This document shows, piece after piece, positions 9,523 through 17,649 of a stretch of DNA of 64,000 nucleotides. A program made the translations under genes and the position numbers. The DNA is from UBA2336 sp031395485. GTDB taxonomy: Bacteria > Bacteroidota > Bacteroidia > Cytophagales > Cyclobacteriaceae. Position 1 is the first letter of the stretch. Each line of letters opens with the position of its first letter. The notes under the pieces were generated by a model that saw only the letters and a program-made list of their open reading frames with translations, was not told the origin of the DNA and did no database searches. The stretch lies in contig JANNUS010000006.1 of the NCBI GenBank assembly GCA_031395485.1, positions 310,001 to 374,000 of the forward strand, written 5' to 3'.

Positions 9523-9875
9523 AAAATAGGTAAAAGTGTGCTATCATACTCTATGATTCTGAATATCTGACTATTAGAATTAAATCCTTTGTTCCAACAA
9601 CTATTTATCAGTAATGAAGTTGTCCACAAAGAATTGATTGATTTTATAAGGTGTATCACTATGTATATCAAGCACTTAACACTAAATATTCCGGTAATGT
9701 GGATAACTGATGAGTTTTGTGGGATTCTTTTAGCTTGAATTTTAGGTGTTATGTAACTGCCTGAATTTTAGTGATTTTGCTTCGTTTACGCTAAACTCCT
9801 GCAAACTTAAAAGCGTGGAAAAATTGGAATGTAATTTTCGGAACTACTTTTGCTAATGCTCGTTCTGAAAACTAT
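9523..9875. other. Intergenic spacer with two DnaA-box-like 9-mers
   Basis: 353 bases between two divergent genes, with no open frame of note. A perfect DnaA box (TGTGGATAA) is at 9698-9706 and a one-mismatch box (TTGTCCACA) at 9620-9628. The right part holds the promoter of the next gene. Two boxes are too few to call an origin; they might titrate DnaA or be chance in AT-rich DNA. Confidence 0.4.
9824..9852 (+). promoter_or_regulatory. Bacteroidota-type promoter for the thioredoxin gene cluster
   Basis: TACTTTTG at 9845-9852 matches the Bacteroidota -7 consensus TAnnTTTG, with TTG at 9824-9826 about 18 bases upstream as a -33 element. The start codon at 9876 would leave a leader of about 20 bases. 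Confidence 0.5.
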
Positions 9876-10352
9876 ATGCGACAACTTCTTTTAACCTTGG
9901 TAGTACTAATTACCGGCTTTTCAACTACCGCTCAAAAAGCTGAGACCGTAAAGTTAGATCAGCTTCAGGAAATCATACAGGCTAAAACAGATCAAATTAA
10001 GGTCATCAATTTTTGGGCTACCTGGTGCGCCCCTTGTATAAAGGAATTACCCTTGTTTGAAAAACTGGGGCAGGAACGGCCCGATGTAAAAGTGACACTG
10101 GTAAGCATGGATCTTGATCTTGATCCAAACCCCGAAAAAGTCCACAAATTTGTGATGCGCAAGAAACTTCAATCGCAAGTATTAATCTTAGATGAAAAAG
10201 ATCCCAATTCGTATATCGATCAAATAGACAAAAACTGGTCGGGGGCGTTGCCTGCTACCATTATTATTAATGGAAAAACCGGTCAAAGAAAATTTGTTGG
10301 AAAAGAACTTCACGAAGGCGAGCTTGAAAAACTAATTGCCGAAATACAATAA
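9876..10352 (+). CDS. TlpA-like periplasmic thioredoxin
   Basis: 158 residues. A signal peptide (MRQLLLTLVVLITGFSTTAQ) sends it to the periplasm. The thioredoxin fold carries the redox motif WCAPC (FWATWCAPCIKELPLF, about residues 50-54) and a cis-Pro region GALPATIIIN. This CxxC class reduces disulphides, for example in cytochrome c maturation or general periplasmic redox repair. It is the first of three adjacent thioredoxin-fold genes and the only one with a complete active site. The next gene starts 59 bases downstream, probably co-transcribed. Confidence 0.92.
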   Translation: MRQLLLTLVVLITGFSTTAQKAETVKLDQLQEIIQAKTDQIKVINFWATWCAPCIKELPLFEKLGQERPDVKVTLVSMDLDLDPNPEKVHKFVMRKKLQSQVLILDEKDPNSYIDQIDKNWSGALPATIIINGKTGQRKFVGKELHEGELEKLIAEIQ

Positions 10353-10411
10353 ACCATCACCCAAAAGGGGATAGAAATAAACAAACTGGTAACAACTAAA
10401 CAGATTATAAT

Positions 10412-11023
10412 ATGATGAAATCACTTTTTTTAATGGCTGCTTGTCTACTGCTTATGGTGGCCGCAAGCCCGGTAAAACTTGGGTATGAAGTAGGCGACAC
10501 TGTTGCCGATTTTAAACTGAAGAACACAAATGGCAAAATGGTTGCATTAACTGACTTCAAAGACGCCAAGGGTGTCATTGTAATTTTTGATTGCAATACT
10601 TGCCCTTATTCACAAAAGTATAATGAACGGATTATTGCTCTAAATGATAAGTATGCCTTGAAAGGATTCCCAGTTATAGCAATACAACCAAATGACCCCG
10701 AAATTTCACGGGGGGATTCTTATGACGATATGGTCAGATTATCAAAGGAAAAGGATTATAAATTTCCATACCTGTTTGATGAAACACAAAGGGTTGCAAC
10801 AAGCTTTGGTGCAACAAATACACCTCATGTATTTCTATTAAAGAAAGATGGCACTGCGTTTAAGGTAGCCTACATTGGAGCGATTGATGATAATGCTCGT
10901 GATGCTTCAGCTGTATCAAAGAAATATGTGGAGGAAGCTGTAGATGCGCTGCTAGCTGGCAAAACTGTATCTACTGGAAAAACTAAAGCGATGGGCTGCA
11001 CAATAAAGTGGAAAGACGCTTAA
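10412..11023 (+). CDS. Exported peroxiredoxin-like (PRX_like1/AhpC-TSA) protein
   Basis: 203 residues starting MMKSLFLMAACLLLMVAASP, a signal peptide. It has an AhpC/TSA-type thioredoxin fold: GDTVADFKLKNTNGK, then DCNTCPYSQKYNERI, where family members usually read TCNHCPYV. Only the TCPY cysteine region is kept, so it is not a CxxC thioredoxin. PNDPEISRGDSYDDM and the C-terminal GCTIKWK are typical of the PRX_like1 group. The enzymatic role of this group is poorly defined; a thiol peroxidase or redox chaperone is likely. A strong terminator follows the stop codon. Confidence 0.85.
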   Translation: MMKSLFLMAACLLLMVAASPVKLGYEVGDTVADFKLKNTNGKMVALTDFKDAKGVIVIFDCNTCPYSQKYNERIIALNDKYALKGFPVIAIQPNDPEISRGDSYDDMVRLSKEKDYKFPYLFDETQRVATSFGATNTPHVFLLKKDGTAFKVAYIGAIDDNARDASAVSKKYVEEAVDALLAGKTVSTGKTKAMGCTIKWKDA

Positions 11024-11046
11024 TCGCTAATTGATATTGAATTTGT

Positions 11047-11074
11047 AAACCCCGACCAAATCGGGGTTTTTTAT
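11047..11074 (+). terminator. Rho-independent terminator after the peroxiredoxin-like gene
   Basis: Perfect 9-bp stem AAACCCCGA / TCGGGGTTT (11047-11055 and 11061-11069) with loop CCAAA, followed by a T-rich run. It ends the two-gene thioredoxin transcript, so the next gene needs its own promoter. Confidence 0.9.
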
Positions 11075-11133
11075 TTTCTTAATGTGCTGAAACTAATTTT
11101 ATCCTTTACTTTTCTTTTTGCTATCTTCAATAC

Positions 11134-11685
11134 ATGAGAAAAATAGTTGCACTAAGCATTGTTTGGTTTGCTTTAATCAATGGGTTGTCAGCGCAAGTAG
11201 TTGGAAAAACGTTTCCAGATATGCAGGCTGAAACAGTGGATAACAAAAAAATAAATCTTCCGCTGGAGGTAGCGGGAAAATATACCTTACTGGGACTAGC
11301 CTATTCAAAAAAATCAGAAGATGAATTGAACAGCTGGTTTCAGCCCGTGTTTCAAAAATTCATTCAAAAAAATACGGGACTCTTTGAAAGTTTTGGGTAT
11401 GAAGTAACGGTTTACTTTATTCCAATGTTCACGGGTATAAATGCGGCCGCCACGGGTACCGCAAAAAAGAATGCACTAAAAAATATAGATCCTAATCTTC
11501 TTCCTTATTTATTGTTTTACAAAGGAGAATTAAAGCCTTACAAAGATGCGCTCGATTTTGAGAAAAAGGATGTCCCCTACTTTTTCGTTCTCGATAAGGA
11601 TGGAAAAATAATATACGCGACTTCTGGCAACTACAGTCAAAAGAAAATGGATGAAGTGGAAGAAGCCTTAGAAGCTCAGCCTTAG
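11134..11685 (+). CDS. Exported cysteine-free thioredoxin-fold protein
   Basis: 183 residues with a signal peptide ending near GLSAQ. GKTFPDMQAETVDNKKINLP, then KYTLLGLAYSKKSEDEL, resembles the opening of TlpA or ATP10-type thioredoxin folds, and YFFVLDKDGKIIYATSG the closing strands, but no catalytic cysteine is present. The likeness to mitochondrial ATP10 is an impression, not a tested homology. It may be a structural or chaperone-like relative of the two upstream genes. It follows their terminator, so regulation is probably separate. Confidence 0.7.
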   Translation: MRKIVALSIVWFALINGLSAQVVGKTFPDMQAETVDNKKINLPLEVAGKYTLLGLAYSKKSEDELNSWFQPVFQKFIQKNTGLFESFGYEVTVYFIPMFTGINAAATGTAKKNALKNIDPNLLPYLLFYKGELKPYKDALDFEKKDVPYFFVLDKDGKIIYATSGNYSQKKMDEVEEALEAQP

Positions 11686-11745
11686 CTTGCTAAAGATTAG
11701 CAATGGTTGTATAAATCCATTTGTTTAAAATCGGTACATTTAAAA

Positions 11746-12450
11746 ATGAATGTTGTTTACCTACTCGCGCTTGCCCTTGCTCCCGGAATAGCCATTGGCA
11801 TCTATATTTATTTAAAAGATAAGCACGAGCGTGAACCGTTAAGCCTCTTACTTATTAGTTTCTTTTATGGTGTGCTTAGCACGGCTGTTACGTTGTTCAT
11901 CAGTTGGCCTCTGGATTTCATAGTCACAATTAACGAAGCGAATGTTGTTCATCAATTTTGGAATGCTTTTTTTAAAGTAGCCTTAGTGGAAGAGTTCAGC
12001 AAGTTTATTTTTATTCGTTTCATCTTATATAACAACAAAAATTTCAATGAACCTTTTGACGGAATCGTTTATGCCTGCATGGTAGGTATGGGGTTCGCTA
12101 CGCTTGAGAATATTATATATGTTTTCCAGTACGGTGCACCAACCGGATTTATTCGCATGTTTACGGCCGTGCCTGCACACGCTACGTTTGCTGTGTTAAT
12201 GGGTTATTTCTTAGGCAAGGCAAAATTCACACACAGAAAAGGGATTTATTATAGCATTTTAGCTCTCTTGGTGCCTACAGCTTTTCATGGCGCTTACGAT
12301 TATTTTTGGTTTATAGCCTATGTGCCTGGAATCTGGGTTGGTGCGATTCTCTCGTTGATTGTTGCTTTTATACTTTCGAGAAAGGCTATTCAATTGCACC
12401 AACAGGCATCTCCTTTTATTAATAAGCCTCCTCCAGAATCTTTGCAGTAA
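11746..12450 (+). CDS. PrsW-family intramembrane metalloprotease
   Basis: About 234 residues from the ATG at 11746 (NVVYLLALALAPGIAIGIYI); an ATG 39 bases earlier would add a polar segment unlike the family. Seven or so membrane helices. Diagnostic PrsW motifs are present in order: VEEFSKFIF (E-E-x-x-K), GMGFATLENIIYV, TAVPAHATFAVLMGYFLG and TAFHGAYDYFWF, which provide the Glu and His metal ligands. PrsW proteases cleave membrane-bound anti-sigma factors in Bacillus; the substrate here is unknown. It converges with rng across a shared terminator. Confidence 0.9.
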   Translation: MNVVYLLALALAPGIAIGIYIYLKDKHEREPLSLLLISFFYGVLSTAVTLFISWPLDFIVTINEANVVHQFWNAFFKVALVEEFSKFIFIRFILYNNKNFNEPFDGIVYACMVGMGFATLENIIYVFQYGAPTGFIRMFTAVPAHATFAVLMGYFLGKAKFTHRKGIYYSILALLVPTAFHGAYDYFWFIAYVPGIWVGAILSLIVAFILSRKAIQLHQQASPFINKPPPESLQ

Positions 12451-12460
12451 TTGGTTAAAA

Positions 12461-12487
12461 AAGAGGTCGTACTAAATACGACCTCTT
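12461..12487. terminator. Bidirectional terminator between prsW-like gene and rng
   Basis: Perfect 11-bp stem AAGAGGTCGTA / TACGACCTCTT (12461-12471, 12477-12487) with loop CTAAA, flanked by A-rich and T-rich tracts on the two sides, so it can end both convergent transcripts. Confidence 0.88.
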
Positions 12488-12495
12488 ATTACTTT

Positions 12496-14049
12496 TTAGG
12501 CGGTAAGTTGAATTTCTTCGCCTTCCTGATTTAAAAATTTAAATTCTGTAACGCCCAGGGAAGAATCCGTTTCCAGATTAACCCAACGTTTGTATTTAAA
12601 GAACCACTTCACGCGCATCGAGATGATACCCTTCGTGAAAAAAGCTTGTAAATAGGGGTGAAGCGCAAGCACTAAATTCTTTTCATTCTGCTTCACCAAT
12701 AAATGGTCAAGTGTTTTTTCAATCAAATCGGAAACAAGAATCGAGGCAGTTATTTTTCCGGTTCCATTACACGTTGGACAAGTCTCTTTTGTGATAATGT
12801 TTACCTGCGGACGAACACGCTCTCTGGTGATTTGCATCAGCCCGAATTTAGAAAGCGGCAAAACAGTTGACTTTGCTTTGTCACCCACCATTTCATCGCG
12901 CATGATTTTATAAATCAGCTTTTTGTTATCGGGGTTGCGCATGTCAATGAAGTCGACCACAATAATGCCACCCATATCGCGTAAGCGAAGTTGGCGTGCA
13001 ATTTCTTTTGCGGCTTCAATGTTTACCGATAACGCAGTAGTCTCCTGGTTTTCTTCCCGGTTCGACTTGTTTCCGCTGTTTACATCAATTACGTGAAGCG
13101 CCTCAGTGTGCTCAATGATCAGGTATCCACCAGCTTTCAAACTTACAGTTTGACCGAATGCTGATTTGATCTGTTTTTCAACACCGTAGTGTTCAAAAAT
13201 TTTAGCACGGCCGCTGTAAAATTTTACAATGCCTTCTTGCTCTGGCGAAACGTTGCGAACATAAGCCTTGGCTTCATCATAAATCTTCTTATCGTCTACA
13301 TGAATGTTATCAAATGATTCATTCAGCAGATCGCGTAAAAGCGATGAGGTTTTATTTAACTCACCAATGAGTTTATCATTGGGTTGTGCTTCCGGTAAAC
13401 GAACGATGCCTTCTTCCCAGGTTTTCACCAGGTTTCGTAAGTCCTTATCTAACTCAGCTACATCAGCTCCTTCTGCAACGGTGCGAATAATCACACCAAA
13501 GTTTTCAGGCTTAATGGATTGAATGAGTCGCAAAAGTCTTTTGCGTTCTTCGTTGCTCGTAATTTTTTTCGAAGCGTTAACGGCTTTCGAAAATGGCACT
13601 AGTACCAGGTACCTCCCGGCTAATGATAACTCGCAGGATAATCGTGGCCCTTTTGTCGAGATGGGTTCTTTTACAATTTGAACCGGTAATAATTGACCTT
13701 TTGTAAGTTGCTGGGCTATTTTGCCATGCTTGTCAATGTCCGATTCAAGCGTAAATTTTTCAAGCTTGCCAAAAATCTTTTTGCCACGCGTCAGTTTGGT
13801 AAACTTATTTAACGAACTGAATTGTGGCCCAAGGTCTAAATAGTGAAGAAAAGCGTCTTTATCGTAACCAACATCAACAAATGCTGCATTTAATCCGGGT
13901 ACAACTTTTTTGACGGTACCGAGGTAAATTTCTCCTACGGTAAATTTGCTTCCTTCTTCTTCCTGATGGAATTCTACAAGCGTTTTATCTCGAAGTAGGG
14001 CTATACGACATCCGTCTTGAGTATTACTAATAATTAGTTCGTTGCTCAA
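12496..14049 (-). CDS. rng: Ribonuclease E/G family endoribonuclease (RNase G)
   Basis: 517 residues, RNase G length, lacking the long C-terminal scaffold of RNase E. The S1 domain is near the N-terminus (GEIYLGTVKKVVPGLNAAFVDVG). The catalytic DNase I-like part has HVIDVNSGNKSN and GGIIVVDFIDMRN with the Mg-binding Asp residues. The Zn-link is ETCPTCNGTGKI (CPxC). It processes rRNA and single-stranded 5'-monophosphate RNA. Upstream on the same strand lie the 29-aa basic protein, a TPR gene and HU, an order I recall as common in Bacteroidota. Confidence 0.96.
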   Translation of the reverse strand: MSNELIISNTQDGCRIALLRDKTLVEFHQEEEGSKFTVGEIYLGTVKKVVPGLNAAFVDVGYDKDAFLHYLDLGPQFSSLNKFTKLTRGKKIFGKLEKFTLESDIDKHGKIAQQLTKGQLLPVQIVKEPISTKGPRLSCELSLAGRYLVLVPFSKAVNASKKITSNEERKRLLRLIQSIKPENFGVIIRTVAEGADVAELDKDLRNLVKTWEEGIVRLPEAQPNDKLIGELNKTSSLLRDLLNESFDNIHVDDKKIYDEAKAYVRNVSPEQEGIVKFYSGRAKIFEHYGVEKQIKSAFGQTVSLKAGGYLIIEHTEALHVIDVNSGNKSNREENQETTALSVNIEAAKEIARQLRLRDMGGIIVVDFIDMRNPDNKKLIYKIMRDEMVGDKAKSTVLPLSKFGLMQITRERVRPQVNIITKETCPTCNGTGKITASILVSDLIEKTLDHLLVKQNEKNLVLALHPYLQAFFTKGIISMRVKWFFKYKRWVNLETDSSLGVTEFKFLNQEGEEIQLTA

Positions 14050-14118
14050 AACGATAAATGTTTAAAATGTAAAAAATGAAATGTGTATAGCGCGAACAGG
14101 AATAATCCCCGATAGGGA

Positions 14119-14208
14119 TTACTTCTTCTTATGCCTGTTCTTTCTCAAACGCTTCTTGCGCTTGTGGGTGGCCATTTTGCTTTTTTTTCTTTTCTTTCCG
14201 CTTGGCAT
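14119..14208 (-). CDS. 29-residue very basic protein (PSGKKRK type, possible ribosomal component)
   Basis: ATG at 14208, stop TAA at 14119-14121; 29 codons, of which about 18 are Lys, Arg or His. It begins MPSGKKRKKSKMATHKRKKR and ends in HKKK. I recall near-identical short proteins next to rng and HU genes across Bacteroidota, sometimes placed in the AURKAIP1/COX24 (mitochondrial mS38, actinobacterial bS22) family. A ribosome-bound role is therefore likely but inferred. A short inverted repeat (AATCCC/GGGATT, about 14104-14120) follows. It is easily missed because of its size. Confidence 0.8.
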   Translation of the reverse strand: MPSGKKRKKSKMATHKRKKRLRKNRHKKK

Positions 14209-14258
14209 AGTTTTAAAATTTTTTACCCCTTGCCCTTAAGGCGGGGTTGGTTAAACAA

Positions 14259-15068
14259 TTATTTTAAATCCTTCAGATACGAATCAACGGTTGCTTGTAC
14301 CGCTGGGTCCTTATCCATTTCTTTCACTTTTTCGAATTGCTGCCGGGCCTTTTTCTTCTCGCCACTATTCATGTACGCGATACCGAGCAACAATTGTCCC
14401 TGAATATGTCCAGGGTTAATCTCTACGAGTTCTGTTAACCGTTCGATGGCTTTGTCATACTGCCCCGATTGGATTGATAACATTCCTAGATTGAACATCG
14501 CTAGTTCATTCTTTGGATCAGCCTTTAGCACCTCACGAAGCATCAAAATGCCTTGCATTGGGGTGCCTGACGATAGATATGTCATCGCCATTTTGGTTTT
14601 AGCCTCCAGGTTACCCGGGTTCAGTTCCAGCACTTTTGTAAAATGCTCCCGTGTTTTCTCTGCTAACTGGGTTTGCTTCTCGGCATCCAGGGCAAAGGTG
14701 TATGCCTGATAGTAGTTATCACCGGCTTTTCCCCAACTTTTCTCATTGTTAAAGAACTTCGCGGCTTGCTCTGCATACCAACCGGCACTATCAAACTTGC
14801 CGGCTTCGGAGTACAGGCCTGCCAAAGAATCGGCAAAGATAGCCTTTTTTTGATTCTCGGAAGATGCCCCGTACTGAATGCGTAATTGGGTTATCCGGCT
14901 TAGCAACGCCTCCGGAGCTCCGGCATGCGGATCTGTACTATTATTAGTTGAGTCGGCAGACGTATTGGTTAGTTGGCTTTCATTCTCTACCACAACCTTC
15001 GGCAGTAAAAACAATGCAACAATGAGTAGCGCACTGACAACAATCAGAATAATACGGGTTCGTAGCAT
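14259..15068 (-). CDS. Membrane-anchored tetratricopeptide-repeat protein
   Basis: 269 residues. One N-terminal membrane helix (IILIVVSALLIVALFLLP) anchors it with the bulk outside the cytoplasm. After a Ser/Thr/Asn-rich linker come three to five TPR units, clearest at about 150-250 (HFTKVLELNPGNLEAKTKMA, LREVLKADPKNELAMFNLGM, RLTELVEINPGHIQGQLLLG). TPRs bind partner proteins; the partner is unknown. It sits 23 bases after the HU gene and before the 29-aa gene, so HU-TPR-small protein-rng probably form one transcript. Confidence 0.85.
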   Translation of the reverse strand: MLRTRIILIVVSALLIVALFLLPKVVVENESQLTNTSADSTNNSTDPHAGAPEALLSRITQLRIQYGASSENQKKAIFADSLAGLYSEAGKFDSAGWYAEQAAKFFNNEKSWGKAGDNYYQAYTFALDAEKQTQLAEKTREHFTKVLELNPGNLEAKTKMAMTYLSSGTPMQGILMLREVLKADPKNELAMFNLGMLSIQSGQYDKAIERLTELVEINPGHIQGQLLLGIAYMNSGEKKKARQQFEKVKEMDKDPAVQATVDSYLKDLK

Positions 15069-15091
15069 GAGTTGTGTAGCGAGGTGCTAAA

Positions 15092-15400
15092 CTAGGCCTT
15101 CTCGGCTACCTGCTTAACTTTTTCGCTGTTCTTAATCTTGTTCACAAAAATTTTGGCTGGCTTAAAGCTGGGCACAAAATGTTCGTCAATAACAAGGGCT
15201 GTGTTGCGAGATATGTTGCGGGCGATTTTTTTCTTTCTCTTCTTGTTAATGAAACTGCCAAAGCCGCGAATGTAGATGTTTTCTCCACTGGCCATGTTCT
15301 GCTTAATTACACTGAAGAAAGCTTCTACAGAAGCCGTTACATCGGCCTTATCTACACCTGTCTTTTCAGCAATTTCGTTGATGATATCTGCTTTGGTCAC
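15092..15400 (-). CDS. HU-family DNA-binding protein
   Basis: 102 residues. The HU/IHF fold is clear: TKADIINEIAEKTGVDKADV helices, VEAFFSVIKQNMASGENIYI, and the GFGSFINKKRKKKIARN arm, in which the usual RNP segment reads RNISRNTALVIDE. The C-terminal tail KVKQVAEKA is slightly longer than the 90-residue norm. It bends and compacts DNA as a dimer. The gene is divergent from mutY across 99 bases. Subtype (HU versus IHF) cannot be told. Confidence 0.95.
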   Translation of the reverse strand: MTKADIINEIAEKTGVDKADVTASVEAFFSVIKQNMASGENIYIRGFGSFINKKRKKKIARNISRNTALVIDEHFVPSFKPAKIFVNKIKNSEKVKQVAEKA

Positions 15401-15437
15401 GATCGTATATTTTTAATGTTCTGATTCTGAGGGAGGG

Positions 15438-15445
15438 CAAATTTA
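15438..15445 (-). promoter_or_regulatory. Possible -7 box of the HU promoter
   Basis: Read on the minus strand the sequence is TAAATTTG, a match to TAnnTTTG, 38 bases upstream of the HU start codon. No convincing -33 element is seen. Confidence 0.35.
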
Positions 15446-15499
15446 ATTTGTGCGGTCAGAATTAAAAATGAATATTGAAAAAATCTGATAATCAGCACG

Positions 15500-16561
15500 A
15501 TGGATAGTCGGTATTTCTCTAAAATAGCCGTTGAATGGTACAAAATAAATAAGCGCGAGTTACCGTGGCGGGAGACGAAAGACCCGTATTTCATCTGGCT
15601 TTCCGAAATAATCCTACAGCAAACCCGTGTAAACCAAGGATTACCGTACTACAAAAAATTTATTATGGCCTTCCCAACCGTGAATGATCTGGCAAGGGCT
15701 CCTGAACAGAAAGTTCTCAGACTTTGGCAGGGATTGGGGTATTACACGCGAGCACGGAATCTGCATAAATGCGCTAAAGAAATTGTTAGTCAATACAAGG
15801 GAGTATTTCCTTCAACTTTCGAAAAACTTAAAACCCTACCCGGCATTGGTGACTATACCGCAGCCGCGATTGCATCGATTGCATTTAACGAACCCGTGGC
15901 GGTGGTGGATGGAAACGTTTACCGGGTGTTGTCTCGGATTTATGGTATTGATACACCGGTTAATAGTCCGAAAGGGAAAAAAGTTTTTTCGGAATTGGCG
16001 AATAAGCTCATTTCATCAACTAATCCCGATCAACACAACCAGGCTGTGATGGAGTTTGGGGCTTTGTTTTGCACGCACGCAAATCCTTCGTGCGATACAT
16101 GTCCATTTAAATCGACTTGTGTAGCTAATAGAAATTCACTGCAGCAGGTTTTACCTGTTAAAATTCCTTCTAAAAAAGTACGTAAGCGATACTTCTATTA
16201 TTTCGTCATTCAAAAAGGGAGATCGTTGCTCATGAAGACACGAAATGAAAAAGACATTTGGCATGGCCTTTCAGATTTTTATTTGATTGAAAAAAATCGA
16301 CCCTATGATCCTGAGAAACTGCTAGTGGAGGATAAAATGTTAAAAAAATTATTAGGACGAAAGAAGGCAACCGAAATCAGTGACGTTTATAAACACGTGT
16401 TAAGTCATCAGGTTATTTTCTCACGATTTATTCAACTTGAGGTTTCAGGGAATCCCAACGTGAATGGCTCTGGACTAAAATTTTATTCGCGGAAGAAAAT
16501 AGGTCAATTGCCGAAGCCTGTACTCATAAGCCGGTTTCTATCCGATCATCAGTTTTTATAG
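15500..16561 (+). CDS. mutY: A/G-specific adenine glycosylase MutY
   Basis: 353 residues. MutY removes adenine paired with 8-oxoguanine. Visible: catalytic Glu in SEIILQQTRV (about residue 36), helix-hairpin-helix LPGIGDYTAAAIAS, catalytic Asp in VDGNVYRVLSR, and the 4Fe-4S loop C-x6-C-x2-C-x5-C (CTHANPSCDTCPFKSTC). A C-terminal NUDIX-like domain (about 225-353) recognises 8-oxoG; it carries YFYYFVIQKGRSLLMKTR. It is divergent from HU and 69 bases upstream of ssb. Confidence 0.97.
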   Translation: MDSRYFSKIAVEWYKINKRELPWRETKDPYFIWLSEIILQQTRVNQGLPYYKKFIMAFPTVNDLARAPEQKVLRLWQGLGYYTRARNLHKCAKEIVSQYKGVFPSTFEKLKTLPGIGDYTAAAIASIAFNEPVAVVDGNVYRVLSRIYGIDTPVNSPKGKKVFSELANKLISSTNPDQHNQAVMEFGALFCTHANPSCDTCPFKSTCVANRNSLQQVLPVKIPSKKVRKRYFYYFVIQKGRSLLMKTRNEKDIWHGLSDFYLIEKNRPYDPEKLLVEDKMLKKLLGRKKATEISDVYKHVLSHQVIFSRFIQLEVSGNPNVNGSGLKFYSRKKIGQLPKPVLISRFLSDHQFL

Positions 16562-16576
16562 TTTATGTAAGATCGG

Positions 16577-16584
16577 TAATTTTG
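16577..16584 (+). promoter_or_regulatory. Possible -7 box upstream of ssb
   Basis: TAATTTTG matches TAnnTTTG, 47 bases before the ssb start codon. The -33 region is not convincing. Confidence 0.3.
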
Positions 16585-16630
16585 TTGACCTTGAATTTTA
16601 GAATCAACACTATAAAAAAACAATACGATT

Positions 16631-17062
16631 ATGTCTGGAGTAAATAAAGTCATTTTAGTGGGTCATCTAGGCAAAGATCCTGAAATACGAAATTTCGAAA
16701 ATGGGGGGATGATCGCAAATTTCACTCTGGCCACTTCCGAAACCTTTAAAGATAAAACCACAGGCGAGAAAAGGGAAATTACAGAATGGCATAACATTAC
16801 AATTGGCCGTCCTCAGCTTGCTGAAATTGCTCAAAAGTATGTTCATAAGGGAGATCTCCTTTATGTTGAAGGCAAACTTCGAACCCGCTCTTGGGAGAAA
16901 GACGGTCAGAAAAAATACATTACGGAGGTTTTGGTTGATGAGTTTACAATGCTATCCACTAAAAAAAATAATGAAAATTCTCCGAACGTGGGATATTCTA
17001 AGTTAGGACCAAGTGATTCAACTCCAGCCACGTCTGGCAGTTCAGATGACTTACCCTTCTAA
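16631..17062 (+). CDS. ssb: Single-stranded DNA-binding protein
   Basis: 143 residues. OB fold from SGVNKVILVGHLGKDPEIR through ITEWHNITIGRPQLAEIAQKYVHKGDLLYVEGKLRTR. A low-complexity linker leads to the acidic tip SDDLPF, the docking peptide for replication and repair proteins. Located between mutY and gldD; gldD starts 8 bases after its stop, so they are co-transcribed. Small for an SSB but complete. Confidence 0.97.
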   Translation: MSGVNKVILVGHLGKDPEIRNFENGGMIANFTLATSETFKDKTTGEKREITEWHNITIGRPQLAEIAQKYVHKGDLLYVEGKLRTRSWEKDGQKKYITEVLVDEFTMLSTKKNNENSPNVGYSKLGPSDSTPATSGSSDDLPF

Positions 17063-17070
17063 TCGTTGCT

Positions 17071-17649
17071 ATGTACTGCCGATTGAAATTATTTTTAATA
17101 GTGCTTTTGTTTACACTCGTCAGTTGTCAGCACGAATACCTTCCTAAACCATTAGGGTATAATCGGCTTACTTTACATCCGCCCGTTTACCGTTCACTGC
17201 CCGATACCCTGCCGTATACATTCGAATATTCCCAACACGCTAAATTGTTCTTAGACACTACCAACAGTGAACGCTATTGGATTGAAATCTACTATCCTGA
17301 AATTAAAGCCAATGTTCACATCACCTTTAAAAGATTAGAGAACAAGGAAAAGCTGTTGAGGGAATTAATGAATGATGCGTATACACTGGTTGCAAAACAT
17401 CAGATAAAAGCTTACGCCATTGATGAGGTTATTATAAAAACAACTTCGGGGCGAACCGCCATTGTGGCTGAACTTGACGGGGAAGTACCTAGCCAAATGC
17501 AATTTACTATCACTGATTCTACTCAGAATTTTTTACGTGGTGCCCTATACTTCAATACAAAAGTTAACAACGACTCATTACAGCCTGCGATCGAGTACAT
17601 GAAAAAAGACATCATGCACATGATCAATACGTTCGATTGGAATAAGTAG
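17071..17649 (+). CDS. gldD: Gliding motility lipoprotein GldD
   Basis: 192 residues. A lipoprotein signal peptide ends at VSC (lipidated Cys at about residue 19), followed by the GldD hallmark YLPKPLGYNRL, then PYTFEYSQHAK, RYWIEIYYPEIKANVHITF and LVAKHQIKAYAIDE. In Flavobacterium johnsoniae GldD is needed for gliding and type IX secretion. In many relatives ssb, gldE and gldD are consecutive; here gldE is missing between ssb and gldD. The stop codon TAG is also the first three bases of a nested inverted repeat. Confidence 0.9.
   Translation: MYCRLKLFLIVLLFTLVSCQHEYLPKPLGYNRLTLHPPVYRSLPDTLPYTFEYSQHAKLFLDTTNSERYWIEIYYPEIKANVHITFKRLENKEKLLRELMNDAYTLVAKHQIKAYAIDEVIIKTTSGRTAIVAELDGEVPSQMQFTITDSTQNFLRGALYFNTKVNNDSLQPAIEYMKKDIMHMINTFDWNK

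Noticed and set aside
15684..16049. A 121-residue frame inside mutY in another reading frame
   Set aside because: It is entirely covered by mutY, whose catalytic motifs fix the true frame; its residues match no family.
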